Origin: an uncultured Brevundimonas sp.
GTDB taxonomy: Bacteria > Pseudomonadota > Alphaproteobacteria > Caulobacterales > Caulobacteraceae
Length of the DNA stretch: 14,812 nucleotides
Reading direction: 5' to 3'
NCBI RefSeq assembly: GCF_943913055.1
Contig: NZ_CALTWS010000047.1
Location: forward strand, 1 to 14,812
Of this stretch, positions 1-6,906 are shown piece after piece. The stretch's first letter is position 1. Each line of letters opens with the position of its first letter. A model generated the notes under the pieces. It was not told the DNA's origin, made no database searches, and was given only the letters and a program-made list of their open reading frames with translations. The translations under genes and the position numbers were made by a program.

Positions 1-1119
1 GCCCTGGCCGATCTGGATGCGCTGGATCCCCGCGCCGAGGAAGAGACCGAACTGGCGGGCGAGCGCGCCATCCTGGGCGCGGCGGAAAAGGCCCTGGCCG
101 ATCTGGCCGACGCGCGGACTCTGCTGGGCGGGGACAAGCTGTCGCAGAAACTGGCCTCGGCCCTGCGCGCGGTCGAACATGCGCGCCAGCGGGCGGGGCA
201 GGCGGGGGCGGCCCCCGATCATCCGGTCATCGTCCAGCTGGGCGCGGCGGCCGAGGCCATCGACCGCACCCTGGTCGAGGCGACGGAGGCCATCGCCACC
301 GTCGACGCCGCCGCCAACGCCTTCGACTTCGAGCCGGGGCGGCTGGACAAGGCCGAGGAGCGGCTGTTCGCCCTGCGCGCCGCGGCGCGAAAGCTGAACA
401 CTTCGGTCGAAAACCTGCCCGTGCTGCGCGTGCGGTTCCGCGAACAGCTGCGCCTGATCGAGGACGGGGCCGATGCCATCGTCGCGGCCGAACGCCAGGC
501 CAGCGCCGCGCGCGAACACTATGATCTGGCCGCGACCTTCCTGACCTCGGCGCGAGAGGCGGCGGCGCTGCGGCTGACGGCGGCGGTGATGCAGGAACTG
601 GGCCCGCTGAAACTGGACCGCGCCCGCTTTCGCGTGGCGTTCGAGCCGGTGGCCGACGGGCGGCGCGGCCCGCTGGGCGCGGAGACGACGCGGTTCGAGA
701 TCGCCACCAATGCCGGGACGGATTTCGGCCCTCTGGACGCCATCGCCTCGGGCGGCGAACTGGCCCGCTTCGCCCTGGCCATGAAGGCGGCCCTGGCCGG
801 GCGAGAGGACCAGCGCCAGCCGGTGATGATCTTCGACGAGGTCGACCAGGGCGTCGGCGGCGCCGTGGCCCAGGCCGTCGGCGAACGCCTGCAACGCCTG
901 TCGACCGGGGCCCAGGTCCTGGTCGTCACCCACAGCCCGCAGGTCGCCGCCCGCGGCCACGCCCACTGGAAGGTGCGAAAGTCCGACACGGGCGGCCTGA
1001 CCACGACCACCGTCGACGCGCTGGACGAAGTGGCGCGTCAGGAAGAAATCGCGCGCATGCTGTCGGGGGCGGTGATCACCGACGAGGCGAGGGCGGCGGC
1101 GAGAACACTGATCGGGTGA
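1..1119 (+). CDS. recN: DNA repair protein RecN (5' truncated by window edge)
   Basis: This is the C-terminal 372 residues of RecN, an SMC-like ATPase that acts in recombinational repair of double-strand breaks. The reading frame is open from base 1, and the missing start lies outside the window. The fragment begins inside the coiled-coil arm, with the LDPRAEEE and FDFEPGRLDKAEERLFALR segments typical of RecN. It ends in the C-terminal ATPase half: ABC signature SGGELAR (fragment residues 250-256), Walker B VMIFDEVDQGVGG (from 275) and switch histidine VTHSPQVAA (H311). Full-length RecN is usually about 550-570 residues, so roughly a third is missing. The stop is TGA. Nothing in the visible part suggests damage. 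The next gene is on the opposite strand, so recN appears to end its transcription unit here. Confidence 0.96.
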   Translation, partial: ALADLDALDPRAEEETELAGERAILGAAEKALADLADARTLLGGDKLSQKLASALRAVEHARQRAGQAGAAPDHPVIVQLGAAAEAIDRTLVEATEAIATVDAAANAFDFEPGRLDKAEERLFALRAAARKLNTSVENLPVLRVRFREQLRLIEDGADAIVAAERQASAAREHYDLAATFLTSAREAAALRLTAAVMQELGPLKLDRARFRVAFEPVADGRRGPLGAETTRFEIATNAGTDFGPLDAIASGGELARFALAMKAALAGREDQRQPVMIFDEVDQGVGGAVAQAVGERLQRLSTGAQVLVVTHSPQVAARGHAHWKVRKSDTGGLTTTTVDALDEVARQEEIARMLSGAVITDEARAAARTLIG

Positions 1120-1148
1120 GGGGAGGCGCGGCGGGAGGCGTCGTCGAG

Positions 1149-1193
1149 AGCGGACGTTCTGGAGGTCCGCTATGGGTAGGAAGCGGATGTTGG
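1149..1193. repeat. Intergenic hairpin repeat, copy 1
   Basis: Three related arms follow each other: AGCGGAC (1149-1155), GTCCGCT (1165-1171) and AGCGGA (1182-1187). The middle arm can pair perfectly with either neighbour, giving two mutually exclusive stems. A core of the form GTCCGC-N-ATGGGT-N-G-N-N-AGCG recurs at 1682-1702. From memory, similar GTCCGC/TGGGTCG/AGCGGAC patterns are scattered through intergenic DNA of Caulobacter relatives; this was not checked by search. The element lies between the recN stop and the convergent small gene, so it could also help end transcription, although no U-tract follows the stems. Confidence 0.55.
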
Positions 1194-1213
1194 ACCATGA
1201 CGATACGCGACGG

Positions 1214-1627
1214 CTAGAGGTCGATATAAAACGGCCCGCCGAACCACCAGCCCACTTCCGTTACGACGCCATCGTTCAGATGGAGCGTGATCACTCCATT
1301 CCTCCACGACTTGTCGCGATACGAGACTTGGCTGGGTCCCGAAAGCACTGGGCCTGACGGGGATTTGCCAGCTCCACGAGCCTTCTCTTCCTCTGTGCCG
1401 ACCCACCACGACACATATGTCGGTTCGAGTTGAGATCGGATGGTTTGGTCGGCTTCCCGCCACGGCATGCCGAGCCGCAAGCCGAACCTACTCCCAGACG
1501 TCAGTTCACCGACCTCAGTGTGCAATCCAGCTCGAGTGAGATCGCTGTGAGGCCACCACGCCACCCATGCAGCGGAGGAGCCAACAAAGAGAAACACTGT
1601 GGCCAATAGCCAAAGAAATATCCGCAT
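1214..1627 (-). CDS. Hypothetical small membrane-anchored or secreted protein
   Basis: I do not recognise the family. The 137-residue product starts with a hydrophobic stretch, MRIFLWLLATVFLFVGSSAAWVAWW in outline, that would act as an uncleaved N-terminal anchor or a signal peptide. A soluble domain of about 110 residues follows. It contains FGLRLGMPWREADQTI (about residues 48-63), similar in style to the short Gly-Met helix motifs of small periplasmic lipoproteins, and a C-terminal Trp/Gly-rich strand region (VTEVGWWFGGPFYIDL). The purine-rich CAGGGGCAGGG directly before the ATG is an adequate ribosome site. Base composition is visibly lower in GC than the flanking genes, and a repeat-like element lies on each side, so recent acquisition is possible. 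The opposite strand also has short open frames, but they lack protein-like composition. Confidence 0.6.
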   Translation of the reverse strand: MRIFLWLLATVFLFVGSSAAWVAWWPHSDLTRAGLHTEVGELTSGSRFGLRLGMPWREADQTIRSQLEPTYVSWWVGTEEEKARGAGKSPSGPVLSGPSQVSYRDKSWRNGVITLHLNDGVVTEVGWWFGGPFYIDL

Positions 1628-1681
1628 CCCTGCCCCCTGACCGCCGCCTTGAACTTCGGGAATGTCTACTGAAGGCCGAAC

Positions 1682-1729
1682 GTCCGCAATGGGTCGAGAG
1701 CGACATCAGCTCATGGTGTGCAAGCGGAC
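1682..1729. repeat. Intergenic hairpin repeat, copy 2 (degenerate)
   Basis: GTCCGC-A-ATGGGT followed by AGCG (1682-1702) matches copy 1 (1165-1187) at 17 of 23 positions in the same orientation. A further GCGGAC arm at 1724-1729 is the reverse complement of the opening GTCCGC. It lies upstream of the minus-strand hypothetical gene, so the two copies bracket that gene. The copy is too diverged to tell whether it still forms a working structure. Confidence 0.4.
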
Positions 1730-1758
1730 ACTGCCATGGTGGCGAGCCGATCCCACGC

Positions 1759-1784
1759 GGAACGATTCGCCCCGTGGTTTCGCT
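1759..1784 (+). promoter_or_regulatory. Possible EcfG/SigT-type general stress promoter
   Basis: GGAAC (1759-1763) and CGCT (1781-1784) are separated by 17 bases. The alphaproteobacterial general stress sigma factor (EcfG, SigT in Caulobacter) recognises GGAAC, a spacer of about 16-17, then CGTT, so one of the -10 bases differs. The putative -10 ends 31 bases before the ATG of the 46-residue basic protein. The fit is suggestive only. A near direct repeat (1749-1765 and 1796-1814, GATCC-ACGCGGA-ACGA with small indels) overlaps this promoter. Confidence 0.3.
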
Positions 1785-1815
1785 ATGACAGCATCGATCC
1801 ACGCGGAGAACGACC

Positions 1816-1956
1816 ATGTCAGAAACCAAGGGCAAGGGTAGTCACACGGCCAGGCGCGCCAATGCCGCGGCAGCGAAGGACGGCGAGAGCAATCCGCGTA
1901 AGTCTTCGAAGGTGCAGGCGATCCTCGGCAAGAAGGGGGCGCGCTCCAAATCGTGA
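1816..1956 (+). CDS. Small basic hypothetical protein (46 aa)
   Basis: This short gene encodes 46 residues beginning MSETKGKGSHTARRANAAAA and ending GKKGARSKS. It is rich in Lys, Arg, Ala and Ser, strongly basic, and has no predicted membrane segment or cysteine. GGAGA at 1805-1809 sits six bases before the ATG, a good ribosome site. Its TGA stop overlaps the GTG start of the ExoX-like gene (shared GTGA), which suggests translational coupling. The composition resembles small nucleic-acid-associated or stress proteins, but no family is recognised and no function can be assigned. The ribosome site and the overlap are the main reasons to believe it is real. A possible stress promoter lies just upstream. 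Confidence 0.6.
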   Translation: MSETKGKGSHTARRANAAAAKDGESNPRKSSKVQAILGKKGARSKS

Positions 1957-2720
1957 CGGACGACCACGCCCGGCCCTTGTGCGTTCGCGTCATCGATCTT
2001 GAAACCGCCGGCAATGGCGCGGGCGATGTCTGCGAGATCGGCTGGCAGGATGTCGTGCAGGACGCCGGCGGTCTGTGGTCGGTCAGCGAGACCTCCAGAG
2101 GGGCCCGCTTCGTCAATCCGGGACGCCCGATTTCGCCCGACACCATGGCGGTCCATCACATTCTCGATGAATGGGTGGCGGATGCACCGTTCTGGAAGGA
2201 TGTCGCGCCGTCCGTCCTGCGGCCCGACAGACCTGTCGCAGCGCTGGCAGCGCATCGGGCCGCCTTCGAGCAACGCTATTGCACGCCCCGCCTCAGTGGG
2301 GGCGCCAGCTGGATCTGTACCTGGAAATGCGCCCTGCGGCTCTGGCCCGAACTGCCGCGTTTTTCCAACCAGATGTTGCGCTATCAGCGCAGGCCCGAGG
2401 GCCTGGTCCACGAGCGGGGCCTGCCCGCGCACCGGGCCCTGCCCGACGCCTATGTGACCGCACACCATCTGCGCGACATGCTCAATACCGTTCCGCTGTC
2501 GCAACTGATCGAATGGGGCCGCCAGCCCGGCCTGCTGCCGCGCATTCCCACCGGTTCGGATCGTGGCAAACCGTGGTCGGCCGTCTCCGACGACGCACTC
2601 GCCACCCTGAGCCGCGATCGCGACATGGATGTGCGGTTCAGTGCCGAAACCGAGGTGGCACGGCGTGGGGGCACATCCCCCATCGCACGGTCCGAGCCAA
2701 GCCAGCAGACGCTGATCTAG
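1953..2720 (+). CDS. exoX: ExoX-like DEDDh 3'-5' exonuclease
   Basis: The 255-residue product resembles exonuclease X, a DnaQ-fold metal-dependent 3'-5' DNA exonuclease used in repair and mismatch processing (E. coli ExoX is 220 residues). Exo I is VIDLET (D15, E17). RPISPDTMAVHHI (59-70) matches the ExoX region before the second motif, and SWICTWKCALRLWP (about 119-132) is highly typical. Exo III is HRALPDAY (H160, D165), making it the DEDDh type. The second motif reads AHRAAFEQR: the usual Asn is Arg102 and the usual Asp position is Glu106. The C-terminal GRQPGLLPRIPTGSDRGKPW also matches ExoX. The GTG start overlaps the stop of the 46-residue gene; GAAGGGGG (1932-1939) is a plausible but rather distant ribosome site. 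Its stop lies 15 bases from the convergent AraC-type gene. Confidence 0.88.
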   Translation: MTDDHARPLCVRVIDLETAGNGAGDVCEIGWQDVVQDAGGLWSVSETSRGARFVNPGRPISPDTMAVHHILDEWVADAPFWKDVAPSVLRPDRPVAALAAHRAAFEQRYCTPRLSGGASWICTWKCALRLWPELPRFSNQMLRYQRRPEGLVHERGLPAHRALPDAYVTAHHLRDMLNTVPLSQLIEWGRQPGLLPRIPTGSDRGKPWSAVSDDALATLSRDRDMDVRFSAETEVARRGGTSPIARSEPSQQTLI

Positions 2721-2735
2721 CCCCGCGCGAGCCTC

Positions 2736-3653
2736 CTAGACGGCCCCGGCCATGGCGGCGGATCCGGTCAAGCTCAACCTGGCCCGTTTCGTTTCGCGGT
2801 GCGGGGGATCGCCGAACATGCGGGCATATTCGCGGCTGAACTGGGAGACGCTTTCATAGCCGACCGAGAAGGCAGCCGAGCCCGCGCGTTCGCCCTCGGT
2901 CAGCATGCGTCGGCGGGCATCCAGCAGGCGCAGATGCTTCTGGTACTGAAGCGGCGACATGGAGGTCAGGGCCTTGAAATGCTGATGGAAGGCAGAGGGG
3001 CTCATGCCCGCCAGCCTGGCCAGGTCACCGACGCTGAGCGGCTGATCGAAATGATTGCGCAGGTGGTGGATGGCCACGGCGATGCGCTGCGGCGGCCCTT
3101 CGGGCAGGACCATGCGCGCGACATTGGCCGCGGCCCGGCCGGTCATCAGCCAATAGGCGATCTCGCGCATTACGCCCGGATAGAGAATCTCGATCGCTTC
3201 GGGCTGGTCGACCAGTTCGATCAGCCGGATCATGGCGGTGGCGATCCGCTCATCCACCTGCTCGACCACCAGGCCCAGACCCGCCGGGCCGCCGGGTCGC
3301 GCCTTGTCCATCCGCGTGACCACATCCAGGATGATGTCGGGATCGAGGGCCAGGGTCGCGCCGATGAAAGGCTTGTCCGGCGTGGCCTCGATGATCTCGC
3401 TGAGCACTGGCACCTCCACCGTGATCACCAGCGACTGCATGTGGCCGTAGGTCAGGGTGCTGTCGCCGACCATCACTCGCTTGGCCGCCTGGGCGATCAG
3501 GCATAGTGACGGGCGATAGGTCATGTGCCGCGGCGGCACGCAGCCATAGGTCCGGATCAGCCGCAAGCCGGGCACCGGGGTCTCAAACCCGCCGTTCTCG
3601 ATCCCCTGTCGGTCCAGAATCCTGGCGATGGCGTCGGTCAGTCGGCTGGTCAT
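2736..3653 (-). CDS. AraC-family transcriptional regulator (AraC_N domain)
   Basis: This 305-residue regulator has an N-terminal ligand-sensing domain of the AraC_N type (about residues 20-175: PSLCLIAQAAKRVMVGD, then VEVPVLSEIIEATPDKPFIGATLALDP). Two helix-turn-helix units follow at about 206-228 (LSVGDLARLAGMSPSAFHQHF) and 257-278 (GSAAFSVGYESVSQFSREYARMFG), ending in the FGDPPHR signature. The ATG at 3653 was chosen because GGAGG lies five bases before it; an in-frame ATG at 3665 would absorb that ribosome site. It is transcribed divergently from the SDR-MFS pair across a gap of about 160 bases. In this subfamily such neighbours are commonly the regulated genes. The inducer is unknown, probably a small organic compound handled by the SDR or exported by the transporter. 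Confidence 0.93.
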   Translation of the reverse strand: MTSRLTDAIARILDRQGIENGGFETPVPGLRLIRTYGCVPPRHMTYRPSLCLIAQAAKRVMVGDSTLTYGHMQSLVITVEVPVLSEIIEATPDKPFIGATLALDPDIILDVVTRMDKARPGGPAGLGLVVEQVDERIATAMIRLIELVDQPEAIEILYPGVMREIAYWLMTGRAAANVARMVLPEGPPQRIAVAIHHLRNHFDQPLSVGDLARLAGMSPSAFHQHFKALTSMSPLQYQKHLRLLDARRRMLTEGERAGSAAFSVGYESVSQFSREYARMFGDPPHRETKRARLSLTGSAAMAGAV

Positions 3654-3675
3654 CGAAACCTCCATTCCATGACAA

Positions 3676-3692
3676 CAAGGGCTACGCCCTTG
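3676..3692. promoter_or_regulatory. Inverted repeat in AraC/SDR divergent promoter region
   Basis: CAAGGGC (3676-3682), a TAC spacer and GCCCTTG (3686-3692) form a perfect 7+7 palindrome, 11 bases beyond the upstream in-frame ATG of the AraC-type gene and about 120 bases before the SDR start. A related GAGGGCTGC follows at 3694-3702. AraC-family proteins more often bind direct repeats, so this could be the operator, the site of another regulator, or an RNA hairpin in a leader. Confidence 0.4.
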
Positions 3693-3811
3693 AGAGGGCT
3701 GCTACAAGGCGGCCTGGAGTTTTGGGCAAGTAAGGCGGTGCATCCGACATTCGCTTTTCCGGCGCATCGCTCACCCTGAGGGCCTCGACACCCCAGACCA
3801 GGAGCCCCGCC

Positions 3812-4735
3812 ATGACCCGATGGACCGCTGCAGACATCCCGCCCCAGACCGGCAAGACCGCCCTCGTGACCGGATCGGCCGGGCTGGGCTTCGAGACGGC
3901 CCGCGAACTGGCCCGCGCCGGAGCCCAGGTGATTGTCGCCAGCCGCAATCCCGAGACGGGGGCCGAGGCCATCGCCCGGATAAAGGCGGAGATTCCGAAC
4001 GCGGCGCTGCGCTTCGAGCCAGTGGACCTGGGCAGTCTGGCTTCGGTCTCCGCCCTGGTCGCGCGATTGCGGGCCCAGGCAGACGTCTTGGATCTGCTGG
4101 TCAACAATGCAGGCGTCATGACGCCGCCGCGCCGGATGGAGACGGCCGACGGCTTCGAACTTCAGTTCGGCACCAACCATCTGGCCCATTTCGCCCTGAC
4201 CGGCCTGTTGCTGCCGCTGTTGGTCAACGCGGAGCAGGCGCGGGTGGTGACACTGTCCAGCATCGCGGCGCGGGGCGGCAAAATCGACTTCGCCGACCTG
4301 CAGCAGACCGCCTATCGACCTATGGCCGCCTATTCCCAGTCCAAGTTGGCGTGCCTGATGTTCGGGCTGGAGCTGCAGCGACGCAGCCAGGCCGAGGGCT
4401 GGGGACTGACCAGCATCCCGGTTCACCCCGGTATTTCCCGCACGGGTCTGCTCTACAACACACCGGGCGGGGCCAGCGGCGTGCGGCGCATGATGCGCGC
4501 GATGCTGTGGTTCCTGTTTCAGCCCGTGCCGCAAGGGGCATTGCCGAGCCTGTTCGCCGCGACTGCCCCGCAGGCGCAAGGCGGGGTCTACTATGGTCCC
4601 GACGGTCGGGCCGAGCTGAGCGGCTTTCCGGCCGAGGCCCGCGTTCCGGAACCGGCGCTGGACGAGGCTGCCTGCCGCCGCCTGTGGGAGATATCCGAAG
4701 CCCTCACGGGTGTGTCGTTCGAGGCTGGCAGATGA
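3812..4735 (+). CDS. Short-chain dehydrogenase/reductase (retinol dehydrogenase-like)
   Basis: This 307-residue NAD(P)-dependent oxidoreductase has a Rossmann fold. Visible elements are the cofactor loop VTGSAGLGFETA (19-30), NNAG (98-101), the FGTNHLAHFALT helix (119-130), the catalytic Ser in VVTLSSIAARGG (Ser149/150) and the YSQSK catalytic pair (Tyr174, Lys178). The sequence style (FGTNHLAHF, AAYSQSKLA) is that of retinol dehydrogenase/WW-domain oxidoreductase-like SDRs; the substrate cannot be read from sequence. The cofactor loop is odd: TG-S-A-GLG has one residue fewer than the normal TGxxxGxG. GGAG (3801-3804) sits seven bases before the ATG. The stop overlaps the MFS start (ATGA), so the two are translated together, presumably under the divergent AraC-type regulator. 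Confidence 0.92.
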   Translation: MTRWTAADIPPQTGKTALVTGSAGLGFETARELARAGAQVIVASRNPETGAEAIARIKAEIPNAALRFEPVDLGSLASVSALVARLRAQADVLDLLVNNAGVMTPPRRMETADGFELQFGTNHLAHFALTGLLLPLLVNAEQARVVTLSSIAARGGKIDFADLQQTAYRPMAAYSQSKLACLMFGLELQRRSQAEGWGLTSIPVHPGISRTGLLYNTPGGASGVRRMMRAMLWFLFQPVPQGALPSLFAATAPQAQGGVYYGPDGRAELSGFPAEARVPEPALDEAACRRLWEISEALTGVSFEAGR

Positions 4736-6021
4736 CGGCCGTCGACAACCGCGCCCCCGCCTATGCCAGCGGATGGCGGCTGTGGACCCTGTTGGCGGCC
4801 CTGCTGTCGATCAGCGCCATCAGCCAGATCGACCGCATCCTGCCCTTCATCCTGGCCGAGGCGATCAAGACCGACCTGGGGCTCAGTGATACTCAGCTTG
4901 GCCTGCTGACCGGTGCGGCGTTTGCGATCTGCTACACCCTGCTGTCGCTTCCGCTGGCGCGTATGGCGGACCGAGGCTCGCCCCGGCTGGTGCTGCTGGG
5001 CTGTCTGCTGGTCTGGAGCGTCATGACGGCGCTGGGCGGGCTGGCCGCCAGCTTCGTCGTCCTGGCCCTGACCCGGTTCGGCGTCGCGTTCGGCGAGGCG
5101 GGCGGCATGCCGGCGGGGCATGCCCTGATCGCGCGGCAGGTGCGGCCCGAGCGGCGCGGCCTGGCGCTGGGCCTGTTTTCCATGGGTATTCCGCTTGGCA
5201 CCATGGTCGGCTTTGCCGCCGGCGGAGCCATGGCCGACACCGTGGGCTGGCGCACGGCCTTGGTGGGGGCGGGCGCACTGGGCGGCTTGGCCTTCATGGT
5301 GGCCTTGCTGGTCATCCGTCCGACGCCGCCCCGGCCTGACACGGCGGCCGATCGTACGCCCTTCGTCCGCGAGTCCCTGCGTCTGCTTTCGGCACCCGGC
5401 TTCCGCTGGCTGTTCGTGGCGGCCGTCATGATCGGTTTCGCCTCCGTGCCCTTCTACGTCTTCGCGTCCCCCTTTCTGATCCGCACGCACGGCTTCACGG
5501 CGGGCGAGGTCGGCCTGTCGTTTGGACTGCTACAAGGCGGGCTGGGTGTGATCGGGGCCTTGCTGGGCGGGCGAGGCTTCGACCGGGCGGTTCGCTCGGG
5601 TCGGGGCCGCATCATCGGCTTGCCGGGCTGGCTGTTCCTGATCTCGGCCGTCTCGACCACAGCAGCCCTCTTCGCGCCGACCGGCTGGATGTCGATCGCC
5701 CTGTTCGTGCCGACCATGTTCTCCTTTGCCCTGCTGCTGCCCTGGGCGTTCGGCGCAGCGCATCTTGTCGCGGGCCCCGGCAAACAGGCCATGGCCACCA
5801 GCCTGATGCTGATCGGCTCCGGCCTGGCGGGACCAGCGCTCGGCCCCGTGATCGTCGGCGCAGTCAGTGACGCGGCCGCCGCCAGTGATTTGAGCAATAC
5901 GCTAGGTTTGGGCCTGCTGATCGTACCGATCGCCATGGTCCTGACCGGGCTCGCTGCCCTGATCGCCAACCGCCGCATCGCCGAGACCCTGCAGACGCGC
6001 GGGCTGCAGGCAGATGGGTGA
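4732..6021 (+). CDS. MFS transporter
   Basis: This 429-residue inner-membrane major facilitator has about 12 hydrophobic segments. TM1 contains LLAALLSISAISQIDRILPF, including an acidic Asp in the helix. The family loop motif between TM2 and TM3 reads LARMADRGSPR, and a charged central loop (about 200-220, RPTPPRPDTAADRTP) divides the two six-helix halves. The style matches Spinster/sugar-phosphate-type MFS proteins common in Caulobacterales, but the substrate is not inferable. The open frame extends far upstream inside the SDR gene; the ATG at 4732 is chosen because it overlaps the SDR stop (ATGA) and because transporter-like sequence starts there. The stop lies two bases from the end of the convergent suhB gene. 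Confidence 0.93.
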   Translation: MTAVDNRAPAYASGWRLWTLLAALLSISAISQIDRILPFILAEAIKTDLGLSDTQLGLLTGAAFAICYTLLSLPLARMADRGSPRLVLLGCLLVWSVMTALGGLAASFVVLALTRFGVAFGEAGGMPAGHALIARQVRPERRGLALGLFSMGIPLGTMVGFAAGGAMADTVGWRTALVGAGALGGLAFMVALLVIRPTPPRPDTAADRTPFVRESLRLLSAPGFRWLFVAAVMIGFASVPFYVFASPFLIRTHGFTAGEVGLSFGLLQGGLGVIGALLGGRGFDRAVRSGRGRIIGLPGWLFLISAVSTTAALFAPTGWMSIALFVPTMFSFALLLPWAFGAAHLVAGPGKQAMATSLMLIGSGLAGPALGPVIVGAVSDAAAASDLSNTLGLGLLIVPIAMVLTGLAALIANRRIAETLQTRGLQADG

Positions 6022-6023
6022 CG

Positions 6024-6827
6024 CTAGCCGCGCAGCACCTTCTGCAACTGCGGATGCAGGTCGGCGTTGGCGGCCAGGATCTGGGCCCCCGTCTCCGGGC
6101 GGCCTTCGCCGTCGATGGTGGTGACAATGCCGCCAGCCTCGGTGACGAACAGGATGCCCGCCGCCACGTCCCAGGGCTTCAGATTGCGCTCGTAATAGGC
6201 GTCGTATCGGCCCGCAGCGACCCAAGCGAAATCCAGGGCGGCGCTGCCCAGGCGGCGGATGCCCGCGACGCGCTGGCCGACCGCGTGGATGTCCTTGATC
6301 GACTGGGCATGGCCGCTCTTGCCGATGAAGGGCAGGCCTGTCGCGATCAGGCTTTCCGACAGATCCTTGCGAGCCGCCACGCGAATGCGCTGGTCGTTCA
6401 GATAGCAGCCCTTGCCCTTCTCGGCCCAGAACAGCTCGTTCATCACCGGATTGTAGGTGACGCCGGCCACGATCTCGGTCGCGCCATCTGGGCTGCGCCG
6501 CTCAAGCCCCACGGTAATGGCGAAGTGAGGCATGGCGTGCATGAAGTTTGTCGTGCCGTCGATGGGATCGACGATCCAGGTGTGGGACTTGTCGGTCCCT
6601 TCGATCAGGCCCCGCTCCTCGCCCAGGAAGCCATAACCGGGGCGGGCCTTCATCAGCAGCTCATAGAGGGTGTCTTCCGCCTTGATGTCGGCGGCGGTGA
6701 CGAAGTCGCCGGGCCCCTTGCGCGAGACCTGCAACTGGGCGACTTCGCCGAAGTCGCGCAGCATGGGGCGTGCCGTCTTGCGAACGGCATCCATCATCAC
6801 TTGAAGCAGGGCAGAGGCGAGCGCCAT
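6024..6827 (-). CDS. suhB: Inositol monophosphatase family protein (SuhB-like)
   Basis: This 267-residue Mg-dependent, lithium-sensitive-type phosphatase hydrolyses myo-inositol 1-phosphate or related sugar phosphates; SuhB members can also bind ribosome-maturation and antitermination factors. Metal ligands are visible as LGEE (Glu70), DPIDGTTNF (Asp87, Asp90, Gly91, Thr92) and KPWDVAAG (Asp220). FVTAADIKAED (about 42-52) is the usual upstream motif. The ATG at 6827 is preferred over an in-frame one 13 codons earlier because AGGAGA sits seven bases before it and the protein then begins at the normal family position. It lies downstream of efp on the same strand, with a hairpin in the 111-base gap. 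Calling it SuhB rather than another IMPase is reasonable but not certain. Confidence 0.92.
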   Translation of the reverse strand: MALASALLQVMMDAVRKTARPMLRDFGEVAQLQVSRKGPGDFVTAADIKAEDTLYELLMKARPGYGFLGEERGLIEGTDKSHTWIVDPIDGTTNFMHAMPHFAITVGLERRSPDGATEIVAGVTYNPVMNELFWAEKGKGCYLNDQRIRVAARKDLSESLIATGLPFIGKSGHAQSIKDIHAVGQRVAGIRRLGSAALDFAWVAAGRYDAYYERNLKPWDVAAGILFVTEAGGIVTTIDGEGRPETGAQILAANADLHPQLQKVLRG

Positions 6828-6906
6828 GTCGGAATCTCCTGGTCCGCATGTCCTGACAAGACCCATTCTAAAGTGGGATGGGGCCCGGAGATGCGGAGAA
6901 GTTCAA

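Noticed and set aside
1172..1357. Plus-strand frame of 61 codons after recN
   Set aside because: It begins inside the hairpin repeat and is antisense to the better supported minus-strand gene with a signal-like N-terminus.
1567..1788. Plus-strand open frame of 73 codons
   Set aside because: It covers the start region of the minus-strand hypothetical gene and the degenerate repeat, has no good ribosome site, and shows no protein-like pattern.
1749..1814. Near direct repeat GATCC-ACGCGGA-ACGA (1749-1765 and 1796-1814)
   Set aside because: The copies differ by indels, are short and isolated, and part of the second is the ribosome site; it is noted with the promoter candidate but not claimed as a mobile element or operator.
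3698..3717. About 18 of 19 bases shared with 5527-5546 (CTGCTACAAGGCGG core)
   Set aside because: One copy is intergenic and the other encodes an ordinary MFS helix; the flanks do not match and no repeat structure is present, so chance is the simplest explanation.
3820..4731. Long upstream extension of the MFS transporter frame, suggesting a fusion
   Set aside because: The extension is simply a stop-free alternative frame of the SDR gene with Arg/Gly-rich nonsense composition; transporter sequence begins at the ATG at 4732.
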